DNA of 36,486 bases from an uncultured Holophagaceae bacterium. GTDB taxonomy: Bacteria > Acidobacteriota > Holophagae > Holophagales > Holophagaceae. Numbering within the stretch: the first letter of the stretch is position 1; every line of letters begins with the position of its first letter. The notes below the pieces were generated by a model. That model was given only the letters and a program-made list of their open reading frames with translations. It searched no databases and was not told the DNA's origin. The stretch lies in NCBI GenBank assembly GCA_903927605.1, contig CAIYNT010000112.1, positions 1 through 36,486 on the forward strand, given 5' to 3'. The translations under genes were made by a program, and so were the position numbers. This document shows, one piece after another, positions 25,354 through 33,578 of the stretch.

Positions 25354-26568
25354 CTAGGCCTCAGGGCGTTTGAAACTCTTCGCTACTTTCTGCATGAGCA
25401 GCGGATCACCCTCGATCTGGATCTTGCCGGTCATGAAGGCCTCCTGGGCATTCAGCGTTCCGGTACTCATGGCTATGAAGTCTTCAGGCTTCGCTTTCAG
25501 GAGCGTATCACACGGCTTCATCAGGCGCGGGAAAACCATGCAGGCGCCGTTCCGGATCAGGAGGGTGTAGCCCAGGTCCTCGATCTGGTAGCCCACGACA
25601 GCCTCGAGATCCCCGGCCTTTTCCACATCGAACCGCTCGGGCATGGATTCCAGCAGGCCCTGGGCGGGGTTCACGTCCGCATCAAAGTGGGCCGTGTAGG
25701 CAGCCACCTGGCTCAAGTCCCCCTTCACTGTGATGGCTCCTGCGAGGAGGGCCGCCACCAGGTTCAGCTTGCCGGCATTGAGGGCGGCGAAATCCGCGTC
25801 CGAGATGCCCAGGGCGGCGGCTCCCTCGACCTCGCCAGGCCGCACGGAAAGCCCCTCGGGGCTGAAGTCGAGGCGGTAGGACACGCCGTCCACCTTCACC
25901 TCCAGCGTGCCACTGGCACCGCCCTTGTAGCGCTTGCGCAAGGTGGCCAGGGCTTTGCCTCCTGGTGTATCGGGGAACTGGATCTCGGGCTCCGCGGACC
26001 AGGTCTTCCAGGCCTTGCGCAGGCAAGTCATGTCGCCGGAGAACCGGAGCTGGCCACCCAGCAGCGCCGGGCCGGGATCGGCGAGGCCGCAGACCAGGGC
26101 GCGCACAGCGGCATCGTTGCCAGTCACTTCGGACCCAGCGCCCCAGCTTTCGCTTCCCACGCTCACCTTGAGGCCCGCTCCCGCCAGCGCCAGGCGGGCG
26201 GGCACCAGGTCTTTCAGGGGCTTCACCGGACCGCCCTCCTTCTGGGGCTTCCTGAAAAACTTGGGGAATTTCTGGAGCAACCCAAGATCGCCGGTACCCT
26301 TGAGCTTGCCGGTCATGAAGGCCTGCATGGGATCAAGCTTGCCTTCATTGAGGGCGATCCAGTCTTCCGCCCCGATCACCACCAGCGACGTGGCGTCGGG
26401 CTTGGCTTCCCGCTTCAGGGAGAAGGCGCCGTTGTCGATCCGGCAGGTGTAGTCGCCACCGCCCTCGCCAGTCACCTGGTAGTAGACGGAGACCGTGAGG
26501 CCCTGGGCCTTTTCCGGAAGGAAGAGCTCGGGCATGAGTGCAAAGATGCCGTCCACCGTCAAAGCCAT
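25354..26568 (-). CDS. multi-repeat SCP2 sterol-binding-domain protein
   Basis: This 404-residue cytoplasmic protein consists of tandem SCP2-like lipid-binding domains. The C-terminal helix-turn motif of the fold recurs four times: FMTGKLKGTGDLGLLQKFPK (about residue 85), LLGGQLRFSGDMTCLRKAWK (about 180), LLAGAITVKGDLSQVAAYTA (about 283) and FMTGKIQIEGDPLLMQKVAK (about 380). Strand pairs such as DYTCRIDNGAFSLKR, GVSYRLDFSPEGLSVRP and YTLLIRNGACMVFPR precede three of them; the second copy looks degenerate. SCP2 domains bind sterols, fatty acids or acyl-CoA. ATG 26568 has AGGTGA upstream. The Cys-rich gene follows directly. Ligand unknown. Confidence 0.85.
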   Translation of the reverse strand: MALTVDGIFALMPELFLPEKAQGLTVSVYYQVTGEGGGDYTCRIDNGAFSLKREAKPDATSLVVIGAEDWIALNEGKLDPMQAFMTGKLKGTGDLGLLQKFPKFFRKPQKEGGPVKPLKDLVPARLALAGAGLKVSVGSESWGAGSEVTGNDAAVRALVCGLADPGPALLGGQLRFSGDMTCLRKAWKTWSAEPEIQFPDTPGGKALATLRKRYKGGASGTLEVKVDGVSYRLDFSPEGLSVRPGEVEGAAALGISDADFAALNAGKLNLVAALLAGAITVKGDLSQVAAYTAHFDADVNPAQGLLESMPERFDVEKAGDLEAVVGYQIEDLGYTLLIRNGACMVFPRLMKPCDTLLKAKPEDFIAMSTGTLNAQEAFMTGKIQIEGDPLLMQKVAKSFKRPEA

Positions 26569-26690
26569 GAGATCACCTCGAATGTGGATCGAGCATGGCC
26601 GGGCGTCTGGACTTCGTGCAACGGTTACCGGAGGTCAAGGCGGCTGATCAGAGCGGTGACCGAATTGATAGGGTGGCACGGCCCATCCGC

Positions 26691-27461
26691 CTATTTCATA
26701 TGCGCAGCTACGAGTTCAAACTTGTGCGTCACGGGAAAGGAGACGGGCGCGTGCAATCCGTACTTGGCGGGTTGTTCGAACCTCCAGAGCATCAGAACTC
26801 GAAGGCACTCCGCCATCAGAAGGTCATTGCCCTTGATGGGTTTCACTTTGATGGGGGTTCCTTGCTCATCGACGGTCACTAGGACCACGACATAACCCTG
26901 AATATTCTTAATGAGAGCTTGCGGGGGGTAGCCGGCTCTTACTTTTTTCGTGACGCCCCACTCACCCCCGCCCTGGCCAATCCCATCACCTGTGCCATAA
27001 CCAAAGCCGAACCCATGCCCGGCCGGATTTCCATCGCCGCCAGGAGCCAGCGGAAGGGTGGCCTCACCAGCGAAGGTGGGGAGGGGCTCCCGGGGGGATA
27101 AGGGCAAAACCGCATCCAAGTCCACCGAGGGAACAGCCACCTTCGTGAAGGACAAGAGCGCTGGATCCACCGTATTGGTGCCCAGACCCCCTCCGCCGGG
27201 ACCCGACTTGCCTGGTTTCCACGTCTTGTCTTGCAAACTGGGTTCAGTCAGGTCCACCGAGAGAGTGAAACGGTGAGGAAGGGCAGCCAGGCGTGGCGGA
27301 CGAGCACCAGAGGAGGGTCCGCCGAGGTTCCAGAGAGCTCCAAGATGCACGATGCCAAGTCCAAGCAACCCGCAAGCAACCATGGAAGAAAGAGCCCCTA
27401 CGACAGAAGGGCATCTGGACAGAGTTGCCGAGAATTCGGGAGGTGGAGGCATCATAGCCAT
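26691..27461 (-). CDS. TonB-family protein
   Basis: This 256-residue protein has an N-terminal membrane anchor (about residues 19-45, VVGALSSMVACGLLGLGIVHLG), a Pro/Gly-rich periplasmic linker with a Gly-rich run (GHGFGFGYGTGDGIGQGGGEWG), and a C-terminal TonB domain (about 180-250): YPPQALIKNIQGYVVVLVTV then GTPIKVKPIKGNDLLMAECLRVLMLWRFE. TonB proteins pass proton-motive energy to outer-membrane receptors; no exbB/exbD lies nearby, so an energy-transducing role is not assured. The ribosome site is weak. It lies 21 bases downstream of a lipoprotein gene on the same strand. Confidence 0.82.
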   Translation of the reverse strand: MAMMPPPPEFSATLSRCPSVVGALSSMVACGLLGLGIVHLGALWNLGGPSSGARPPRLAALPHRFTLSVDLTEPSLQDKTWKPGKSGPGGGGLGTNTVDPALLSFTKVAVPSVDLDAVLPLSPREPLPTFAGEATLPLAPGGDGNPAGHGFGFGYGTGDGIGQGGGEWGVTKKVRAGYPPQALIKNIQGYVVVLVTVDEQGTPIKVKPIKGNDLLMAECLRVLMLWRFEQPAKYGLHAPVSFPVTHKFELVAAHMK

Positions 27462-27482
27462 GGGGTGGACTCGGAAGATCGG

Positions 27483-28016
27483 TCAGTCGCGCAGGACCTC
27501 CAGGACGAATTCCTCGTCCGCCATGCTTGAATCCAACGCTTGCACGACGAAGTAGATCAATCGCGGTTCCTTCCCGGAGTTCCTATAGGAGGCCTGGGGG
27601 TCCGAGTGCGGGAACCGGTTCTGGTTCAGTCCAGGTCCATCCCTGCTGCCCCTGTCGTTGACCGCCAGCACCTGGAGCCAAGCCATCCGGCCTTCCACCA
27701 CTTGGGCTTTCACGGTCCCCCCACCGGGTACCTCGGCGGCGTAGAGACAACGCCCTCCGACACCTGGAATCTTATCCTTCACCCGGACGCTCCCGACGGG
27801 AAGCTGCAGTGGCCTGATGGCAGGCAAATGCATGAACAGGCCCATGCTGGGGGGCGCCACGGGTCCATTGGTCGAGGCCAGCAGATCCTTCGCATCCACC
27901 ACTTCGGGAGTGGGCCTCTGAGCCTGTTGAACTGCCTGGCTCGCGACAGGTGGGTTGCAGCCTATGGATGCCATCAGCAGGATGGCGGCGAGGGTTCCAT
28001 GGATTTGTCTGGTCAT
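27483..28016 (-). CDS. putative lipoprotein, paralogue of the next gene upstream
   Basis: This 177-residue protein has a lipoprotein signal (AAILLMASIGC, Cys about residue 20). The mature part shares a layout with the 28115-28675 product: PEVVDAKDLL, VRVKDKI, a GGTVKAQVVEGR strand, GPGLNQNR, DPQASYRN, EPRLIYFVV and a final FVLEVLRD. No known domain recognised. ATG 28016 has GGAGA seven bases upstream. The two paralogues and the TonB-like gene lie head to tail and probably form an operon. Confidence 0.78.
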   Translation of the reverse strand: MTRQIHGTLAAILLMASIGCNPPVASQAVQQAQRPTPEVVDAKDLLASTNGPVAPPSMGLFMHLPAIRPLQLPVGSVRVKDKIPGVGGRCLYAAEVPGGGTVKAQVVEGRMAWLQVLAVNDRGSRDGPGLNQNRFPHSDPQASYRNSGKEPRLIYFVVQALDSSMADEEFVLEVLRD

Positions 28017-28090
28017 GGTGATGTCTCCAGCAGCCGGTGGCTGTAGCAGTGAAGCTCTCGACGGGCCAGATAGGGGTCCATCGTTGCCGA

Positions 28091-28135
28091 TCCATCCGCG
28101 ATTAGTCTTGATTCTTAAGATCCAGGCTTAAGTTC
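28091..28135 (-). repeat. 45-bp block repeated upstream of both lipoprotein genes (second copy 28750-28794)
   Basis: Bases 28091-28135 and 28750-28794 align without gaps at 34 of 45 positions by hand. Each lies 75-80 bases upstream of one of the two paralogous lipoprotein genes. The shared core includes ATCCGCG/C and the CTTAAG motif. The downstream copy also encodes the last codons of the upstream lipoprotein gene. It may be a duplication footprint or a shared regulatory site. Confidence 0.55.
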
Positions 28136-28675
28136 TGACGGACTTGGAGGCCCTGCCATCCAGCCGCGAATGACCTCAAGCGTGTAGGACTCACCCGCCA
28201 TGCTCTGATCCAACGGGATCACAGTGAAGTAGACCGTACGCGGCTCCTTCTCTGCATTCCAATAGGTGGCCAGAGGGTCCCCTGTGCGTATTCGGTTCTG
28301 GTCCAGTCCAGGGCCTCGACCGACGCCGAGAGCGTTGACGCAGCGCACCCGGTAATAGGCCTTCCGGCCTTCCACCACTTGGGCCTTCACAGTTCCCCCT
28401 ACGGGCACCTCGATGGCATAGTCACGAGGCCGGCTGATGTCCTGAATCCTGTCTTTCACCCGAATATTGCCCGGGGGCAGCTGTGCGGCGACCCATTCCC
28501 TCCTAAGATGCGGCCACATGTACCCGATGGGTGCCGCGGGCGCCAGATCCTTGGCGTCCACTTCGGGAATGGGCGTCTGGGGCTGTTGAAAGACCGGGAC
28601 AGTGAGGGGCGAGTCGCAACCCGGAAGCACAATTAACCCAATGGCCGCGAGGGATAGAAGGACCTGTCTGCTCAT
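28115..28675 (-). CDS. putative lipoprotein, paralogue of the downstream gene
   Basis: This 186-residue protein starts at ATG 28675 (AGGGGG upstream); the frame is open further back but the lipoprotein signal LAAIGLIVLPGC fixes this start. Matching blocks with its neighbour are PEVDAKDLA, IRVKDRI, GGTVKAQVVEGRKAY, GPGLDQNR, DPLATYWN, EPRTVYFTV and YTLEVIRG. Tandem duplication is clear. The function is unknown. It diverges from a membrane-bound LuxR-type regulator across a gap holding a perfect 16-bp palindrome. Confidence 0.78.
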   Translation of the reverse strand: MSRQVLLSLAAIGLIVLPGCDSPLTVPVFQQPQTPIPEVDAKDLAPAAPIGYMWPHLRREWVAAQLPPGNIRVKDRIQDISRPRDYAIEVPVGGTVKAQVVEGRKAYYRVRCVNALGVGRGPGLDQNRIRTGDPLATYWNAEKEPRTVYFTVIPLDQSMAGESYTLEVIRGWMAGPPSPSELKPGS

Positions 28676-28780
28676 CGTGATACCCCCTGGAAAGGGTGGT
28701 TGAGAAAAGGGAATCCACAAGGGGGAAGTTAGGGGCCAGGTTCTGCGGGTCCATCCGCCGAAAGTCCTGATTCCCAAAAT

Positions 28781-28796
28781 CCGGACTTAAGTCCGG
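28781..28796. promoter_or_regulatory. perfect 16-bp palindrome, candidate operator
   Basis: CCGGACTTAAGTCCGG is self-complementary over 16 bp. It sits 105 bases upstream of the lipoprotein ATG (28675) and 68 bases upstream of the LuxR-type regulator ATG (28864). A palindrome of this size in a divergent gap beside a regulator gene is a reasonable operator candidate; there is no T run to make it a terminator. Confidence 0.5.
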
Positions 28797-28863
28797 CGGG
28801 TTTGAAGGCTTCGTCGACCAGCTAGAGCGAAGGCGAAAGCGATCCTGAGGTAAGATTTGGCCC

Positions 28864-29835
28864 ATGCCTCCCCTGATGTTCCTGACATTCCTTGTCGCGC
28901 TAGGCACCGGATTTATGTCCCTGGCCTGGATGTCCCGCCGCTCTCATCACCTCTATTCGCCTCTGACCGAGTCGTTGATCGCCCCCCTGTTGCTATACAA
29001 CCTCTGGGTCCTCATCTGGTTCGTGCGCCAGTACACGGAAACGACCCTCCTGGGAGGCCTCCCGCCCCCCACCTGGCGTGTCTTGAACGCGGCACTGACA
29101 TGGGTCTCCATGGCGGTGGCCATTCTTTGGGGTTCGTCCTATCTAGCCTTCACCCTCCGGGCCACGCACCGGGCTCGTCCGAAGATCTCTTCTTGGAATA
29201 CACAGAAAGGGCCCCTCCTCCTTTCGGTGGTCGTAGCGGTGGCCTGCCTGGTGCTCTTCTCCCTGCGGCTGGATCCCTGGATTCGGTTCCTCAGCCGGGG
29301 ACTCTCCTCGCTGGTATTCCTGACTGTGGCCATGCTGAGCCTATGGATTCTCTTCAGTGCACACCGGCGGGAGGAGGAGGAATCCTGGCGTAAGCTCCGG
29401 ACCCTGGGAGCCATTTACTCGGCGCTGTTCGTGACCCTGGCTGTCTTCATATGGTGGAACCGCTTCTCAAGCCTGGTTCCGCACCATACCTACGTCATCA
29501 TCCTGGTGGGTCTTGAAACCCTCTACAACCTCGCGACGGTCTGCTGGATCCATTTCTTTGATCGAACTCCCCGGATCCAGGAATCTGGCACATCAGATCC
29601 GGTCGCAGTGCCAGCCCTGGAACCCACTTTCAACAATGGTTTCGGAATCTCGAAACGGGAACAGGAAGTCATCCAGCTCATCTGTCGCGGATTGACCAAC
29701 CAAGAAATCGCCGATGCGCTCTTCATCTCGCTGAAAACCGTGAAAGACCACAACTACCGAATCTTCCAGAAGACGGGTGTCCGCAATCGGGTGGAGCTCG
29801 TTCAACTGGTGCAGGGGCCCGCGAAGTCAGAGTAG
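28864..29835 (+). CDS. membrane-bound LuxR-type transcriptional regulator (7 TM + HTH)
   Basis: This 323-residue protein has about seven hydrophobic helices (near residues 2-22, 38-55, 72-100, 120-138, 142-160, 182-200, 210-232), then a linker and a C-terminal GerE/LuxR helix-turn-helix (about 258-320): ISKREQEVIQLICRGLTNQEIADALFISLKTVKDHNYRIFQKTGVRNRVELVQLV in family form. Both the SKREQEV and the LTNQEIA...S.KTVKDH motifs are intact. There is no receiver domain, so the TM part probably senses directly. It diverges from the paired lipoprotein/TonB-like genes, its likely targets. ATG 28864 has GAGG about 15 bases upstream. Confidence 0.85.
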   Translation: MPPLMFLTFLVALGTGFMSLAWMSRRSHHLYSPLTESLIAPLLLYNLWVLIWFVRQYTETTLLGGLPPPTWRVLNAALTWVSMAVAILWGSSYLAFTLRATHRARPKISSWNTQKGPLLLSVVVAVACLVLFSLRLDPWIRFLSRGLSSLVFLTVAMLSLWILFSAHRREEEESWRKLRTLGAIYSALFVTLAVFIWWNRFSSLVPHHTYVIILVGLETLYNLATVCWIHFFDRTPRIQESGTSDPVAVPALEPTFNNGFGISKREQEVIQLICRGLTNQEIADALFISLKTVKDHNYRIFQKTGVRNRVELVQLVQGPAKSE

Positions 29836-29879
29836 GCCGGTTAGCTGAGCCACTCGACCCTCGCATTTCGCGGTTCCAC

Positions 29880-30809
29880 TTAAAGCCCTAGCTGATCCAT
29901 CCGCTCGGTCAGCCGCCCCTCTGAAAACAAGAGATCATCCGGGTCTGTGGCTTGAGTGCGCCAGGCATTCACGAAGCCCCGCTGGCCGCGTTCGGCCGAC
30001 ACCGCATCCGCCAAGGCCTCACCGCCCGGCAGGTTCTTCGGCATGAGGGCATAGACCGGGTCCGCGAAGGCAGTTGCGGGATCGATCCAGGTCCAGCCCT
30101 TGGCGCGGAAGAAGTCGATGACGTCGCCCAGGAAGAGGCCGTTCAGCAGGCGACAGTGCAGGAGGATCACATGCGGGATCTCGCGACCGAGGGCCTCGCG
30201 GCTCCAGGTGTCGTAGAAGCGGGCGCAGGCCCAGAGGTGCTTCAGATAGAGATCACGATAGGGGGCCAGATCCGCGTTCGGATCCATCTCCAAGCGCTTG
30301 CGAAGCCGCTCATCCAGTAACCAGTCCGCAGTGTCGATGCTGACATGGCCAATGGCAAGGCCCCGGGCCTTCAGGAAGCCATAGAAACCATCCCGCTTGG
30401 CCGCAGTGCTTCCCGCCCGCAGGAATGGGTAGCGATAGCGCTTGGTGAAGCCTGGCAGATCGCGGATCAGGGTCTCTTCCTTGAGGAAGTCCGCCTCGTA
30501 GGCCTTCAGCAGTACCTTGTCGTCGTTCAGATCCCAGTGGCTGTAGCTGTGATTGGCCACCTGGTGCCCAGCCTCGCCCCAGGCCTGGAGGATGGCCCTT
30601 CCCTCAGGTGTGTCCCCACCGTTGATGCCATTGGCGAAGAGGATGGTGCGCACCGCCCGTGCCTTCAGGGCCTTCCGCATGGCTTCGTGCTGGGCCAGCG
30701 CAGCCAGGAGCGGCGAGGGCCGGAGGAAAGGGGCATCATCCAAGCTCAGAGCCAGCTTCTGCGCGGCCAGAGGCAGCGAGAGCAGCAGGCAGACCAGATG
30801 TCTCAGCAA
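29880..30809 (-). CDS. polysaccharide deacetylase family protein (secreted)
   Basis: This 309-residue protein has a signal peptide (LRHLVCLLLSLPLAAQ) and a NodB-homology domain. Metal-binding motif 1 is ALSLDDAP (usual TFDDGP, both Asp kept), motif 2 is HQVANHSYSHWDL (His-x3-His kept), and RYRYPFLRAGS fits motif 3. Late His is in VILLHCRLL. Members remove N-acetyl groups from peptidoglycan or exopolysaccharide. The start codon is TTG at 30809 with GGAGG four bases upstream. It diverges from the Ppx/GppA gene. Confidence 0.88.
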   Translation of the reverse strand: MLRHLVCLLLSLPLAAQKLALSLDDAPFLRPSPLLAALAQHEAMRKALKARAVRTILFANGINGGDTPEGRAILQAWGEAGHQVANHSYSHWDLNDDKVLLKAYEADFLKEETLIRDLPGFTKRYRYPFLRAGSTAAKRDGFYGFLKARGLAIGHVSIDTADWLLDERLRKRLEMDPNADLAPYRDLYLKHLWACARFYDTWSREALGREIPHVILLHCRLLNGLFLGDVIDFFRAKGWTWIDPATAFADPVYALMPKNLPGGEALADAVSAERGQRGFVNAWRTQATDPDDLLFSEGRLTERMDQLGL

Positions 30810-30862
30810 GGTTCCTCCAAGTTTCCTGGCTCAAGGATCGCGGCATTGGCCACAATCGTCCC

Positions 30863-32359
30863 ATGCGGATTGCCGCCGTCGATGTCGGATCGAACTCCAT
30901 TCACATGGTCGTGGTGGAGGCCGATCCCATGGGCGGTCAGCGGGTGCTGGCTCGGGACAAGGCCATGGTGCGCCTGGCCCGGGGGGAGGCGAAGTCCGGC
31001 GAGATCGGTCCTGAGGCTTTCCGGGCAGGTCTGGAAGCACTGACCCAGATGGCCAAGACCATCCGGGACTTCGGCTGCGAGACCATCCTGGCCTGCGGCA
31101 CCGCCGCCTTGCGCGATGCGAAGAACGCCCAGGCCTTTCTGATGGAAGCCGAAAAACTGGGCATTTCCATCCAGGTGATCTCGGGCGAGGAGGAGGCTCG
31201 GCTCATCCACCAGGCCGTCTCCCACGCCATTCCCTTCCCCCCGGAACCCGTGACCCTGGTGGACATCGGCGGCGGCAGCACGGAACTCACCTGGGTGAAG
31301 GGGGGCCGTGTGGCGGCCACCATTTCTCTGCCCTGGGGGCTGCAGCGGCTGGCCGATGCTGCCCAGACCGCCAATCCACCAACGGCCCATGACCTCAAAC
31401 GACTGCGCAGGATGATCCGTCGCATCCTGAAGAAGGCCCGCAAGGACCTGCCCTCCGAGTTGCCCGAGCCAGCCTTGATCCTGGGCACCTCGGGTACCCT
31501 GGAAGAACTGGCCAAAGGTGCGGCCGCAGGCCAAGCCTTCAGCGTCGAACAGCTGCGGGACTTCACCTTGAAGCTCTGGCGCGTCGATGCCCAACAGCGC
31601 GTGGAGCGCTTGGGCGTAGATCCCAAGCGGGGGGAGGTGCTCCATGTGGGGGCCCTTTGGGCCTTGTCCCTCATGGAATGGCTGGGGGCGCCGCCCTTGC
31701 GCCACCTGCCTGTGGGTCTGCGCGAAGGGATGATCTGGGAGGCCCTCAAACACGGTGGAGCGGCCATCCCACCCCTGGCGGAGCGCCGGCGGGCCTCCAT
31801 CGAACAGCTGGCCTCCCGGCTCGATCCCGACCCCGGCCACAGCCGCCAGGTGGCTCGTCTGGCGGACGAGCTGTTCATCTCACTCCAGCCCCACTTCGAG
31901 CTGGGGGACACCGAGCGTCAGTGGTTGGCCTATGCGTCCAGGCTGCACGACATCGGGTTCTCCATCTCCGAGAAGGGTCACCATAAGCATGGCGAATACC
32001 TGATCCGGAACGCCGCCCTGCCCGGCTTCTGGCCCGAGGAGGTGGAGCTGCTGGCGCAGGTGGTGCGCTTCCATCGGGGAAAACCTCCCCATCACGCGAA
32101 GCATGAGGCCTTCCGGGCCCTGGCGCCCTGGCACCGGCAGGTGGTACGGAAGCTGGCAGCGATCCTGCGGGGGGCGGATGCCCTGGATCGCCGCCGGCGG
32201 CAGGCGGTACAGCATCTGGCCATCGAAGTGGATGACGAGTGCCTTCACCTCATCCTGGATGCCGCGGGAGATGTGGATTCAGAGACCGTGGCCTTCCTCG
32301 ACAAGGGCGCGCTCCTGGGAACCCTGCTGGACCGCCGGATCGAAGTCACCGTAGTCTGA
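30863..32359 (+). CDS. Ppx/GppA phosphatase with C-terminal HD domain
   Basis: This 498-residue protein joins an exopolyphosphatase/pppGpp-phosphohydrolase domain (about residues 1-300) to an HD-type domain (about 310-498). The ASKHA-fold motifs are MRIAAVDVGSNSIHMVVVE, ILACGTAALRDAKN, VISGEEEARLIHQAV and LVDIGGGSTELTW. The HD part contains HSRQVARLADELF and ASRLHDIGFSISEKGHHKHGEYLI. It would act on polyphosphate or (p)ppGpp. The frame is open upstream, but ATG 30863 starts the conserved fold. The ribosome site is poor. It is 16 bases upstream of the next gene. Confidence 0.92.
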   Translation: MRIAAVDVGSNSIHMVVVEADPMGGQRVLARDKAMVRLARGEAKSGEIGPEAFRAGLEALTQMAKTIRDFGCETILACGTAALRDAKNAQAFLMEAEKLGISIQVISGEEEARLIHQAVSHAIPFPPEPVTLVDIGGGSTELTWVKGGRVAATISLPWGLQRLADAAQTANPPTAHDLKRLRRMIRRILKKARKDLPSELPEPALILGTSGTLEELAKGAAAGQAFSVEQLRDFTLKLWRVDAQQRVERLGVDPKRGEVLHVGALWALSLMEWLGAPPLRHLPVGLREGMIWEALKHGGAAIPPLAERRRASIEQLASRLDPDPGHSRQVARLADELFISLQPHFELGDTERQWLAYASRLHDIGFSISEKGHHKHGEYLIRNAALPGFWPEEVELLAQVVRFHRGKPPHHAKHEAFRALAPWHRQVVRKLAAILRGADALDRRRRQAVQHLAIEVDDECLHLILDAAGDVDSETVAFLDKGALLGTLLDRRIEVTVV

Positions 32360-32375
32360 GGCTGGCTGAACCCTC

Positions 32376-33578
32376 ATGACCCTCGACGAGCTGATCAACG
32401 ACTGGAATGGCCTTCCCTCGAAGGACGCCAGGGTTCCCCTTCTGAACGACGAGACCTTGCGGGATGGCCTACAGAGCCCCTCCGTCCGCGATCCGGACAT
32501 TGCCGCCAAACGCGATCTCATCCACCGGCTGGCCCACATGGGCGTGGACGCCGTGGACTTGGGCATGCCGGGCGCGGGCCCCAAGCCCCTGGCGGCCGTG
32601 CGGGCCCTCATGATGGAGATCCGTGACCACCGCCTGCCCATCTCCCCCAATGCAGCCGTGCGGACCCTTGAGGCTGATCTCGTCCAGGTGGCCGAGATCC
32701 AGCAGCGGGCGGGGATGCCGCTCGAAGCCGGGGCCTTCCTGGGTTCCAGCCCCATCCGCATGGACGTGGAGGGCTGGGACCTGGGTTTCCTGGTGGCCAC
32801 CGCCCGGAAGGCGGTCGCCTTCTGCCACCGCCATGAAGTACCCGTGATGATGGTGACCGAGGACAGCACCCGCGCCAGGCCGGACGTCCTGAAGGCCATC
32901 TACGGCGCCGCCATGGATGAGGGCGCCCAGTCCATCTGCCTGTCGGATACCTGCGGTCACGCTACACCTGATGGCGTCCGGAAACTGGTCGGCTTCATCA
33001 AGACAGAAGTCGTGAAGGACCGCTCCGTGCGCATCGACTGGCACGGCCACAACGACCGGGGTCTGGGTGTGGCCAATGCCATCGCCGCCTTCGAGGCTGG
33101 GGCGGACCGCCTCCACGGCAGCATCCTGGGCATCGGTGAGCGCTGCGGCAACGTGGCCCTGGACCAGCTCATGATCAACCTGCACCTCATGGGCTTCCCC
33201 AAGGGCGATCTTTCGGACTTGCCGGCCCTGGCAGAGTTGGTGGCCGAACTCTGCGACGTGGAGATCCCGGCGAATTACCCCGTGCTGGGCCGGGATGCCT
33301 TCCGGACGGGGACCGGGGTCCATGCCGCCGCCATCGTGAAGGCCCTGCATCGTGGCGACGTGGAACTGGCCGATGCGGTCTATTCCGGCGTCCCCGCCGC
33401 CCTGGTGGGCCGCCGCCAGGAGATCGAGATCGGCCCCATGGCCGGCCACAGCAACGTCGTCTACTGGCTCGAAATGAACGGCTATGACCCCAGCCCTGTC
33501 CGCGTGGACCGCATCCTCCAGGCCGCCAAGAACAGCCCCAGGATCCTTAGCGAGACCGAGATCCGGGCTGTGCTGTGA
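32376..33578 (+). CDS. DRE-TIM metallolyase: isopropylmalate/homocitrate/Re-citrate synthase type
   Basis: This 400-residue enzyme condenses an acyl-CoA with a 2-oxo acid by Claisen chemistry. Motifs: NDETLRDGLQSP at about residue 24 (usual DxTLRDGxQ), DLGMPGAG, SDTCGHATPDG, the metal-binding HGHND at about 223, and GIGERCGN at about 250. It lacks the regulatory LeuA dimer domain, so true LeuA is unlikely; homocitrate synthase, citramalate synthase or the Re-citrate synthase of anaerobes fit better. The sequence alone does not settle the substrate. It is convergent with birA with no gap at all (33578/33579). Confidence 0.82.
   Translation: MTLDELINDWNGLPSKDARVPLLNDETLRDGLQSPSVRDPDIAAKRDLIHRLAHMGVDAVDLGMPGAGPKPLAAVRALMMEIRDHRLPISPNAAVRTLEADLVQVAEIQQRAGMPLEAGAFLGSSPIRMDVEGWDLGFLVATARKAVAFCHRHEVPVMMVTEDSTRARPDVLKAIYGAAMDEGAQSICLSDTCGHATPDGVRKLVGFIKTEVVKDRSVRIDWHGHNDRGLGVANAIAAFEAGADRLHGSILGIGERCGNVALDQLMINLHLMGFPKGDLSDLPALAELVAELCDVEIPANYPVLGRDAFRTGTGVHAAAIVKALHRGDVELADAVYSGVPAALVGRRQEIEIGPMAGHSNVVYWLEMNGYDPSPVRVDRILQAAKNSPRILSETEIRAVL

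Noticed and set aside
30803..31840. 345-residue minus-strand frame opposite the Ppx/GppA gene
   Set aside because: Antisense shadow of a gene with intact ASKHA and HD motifs; its Gly/Gln/His-rich translation resembles no protein.
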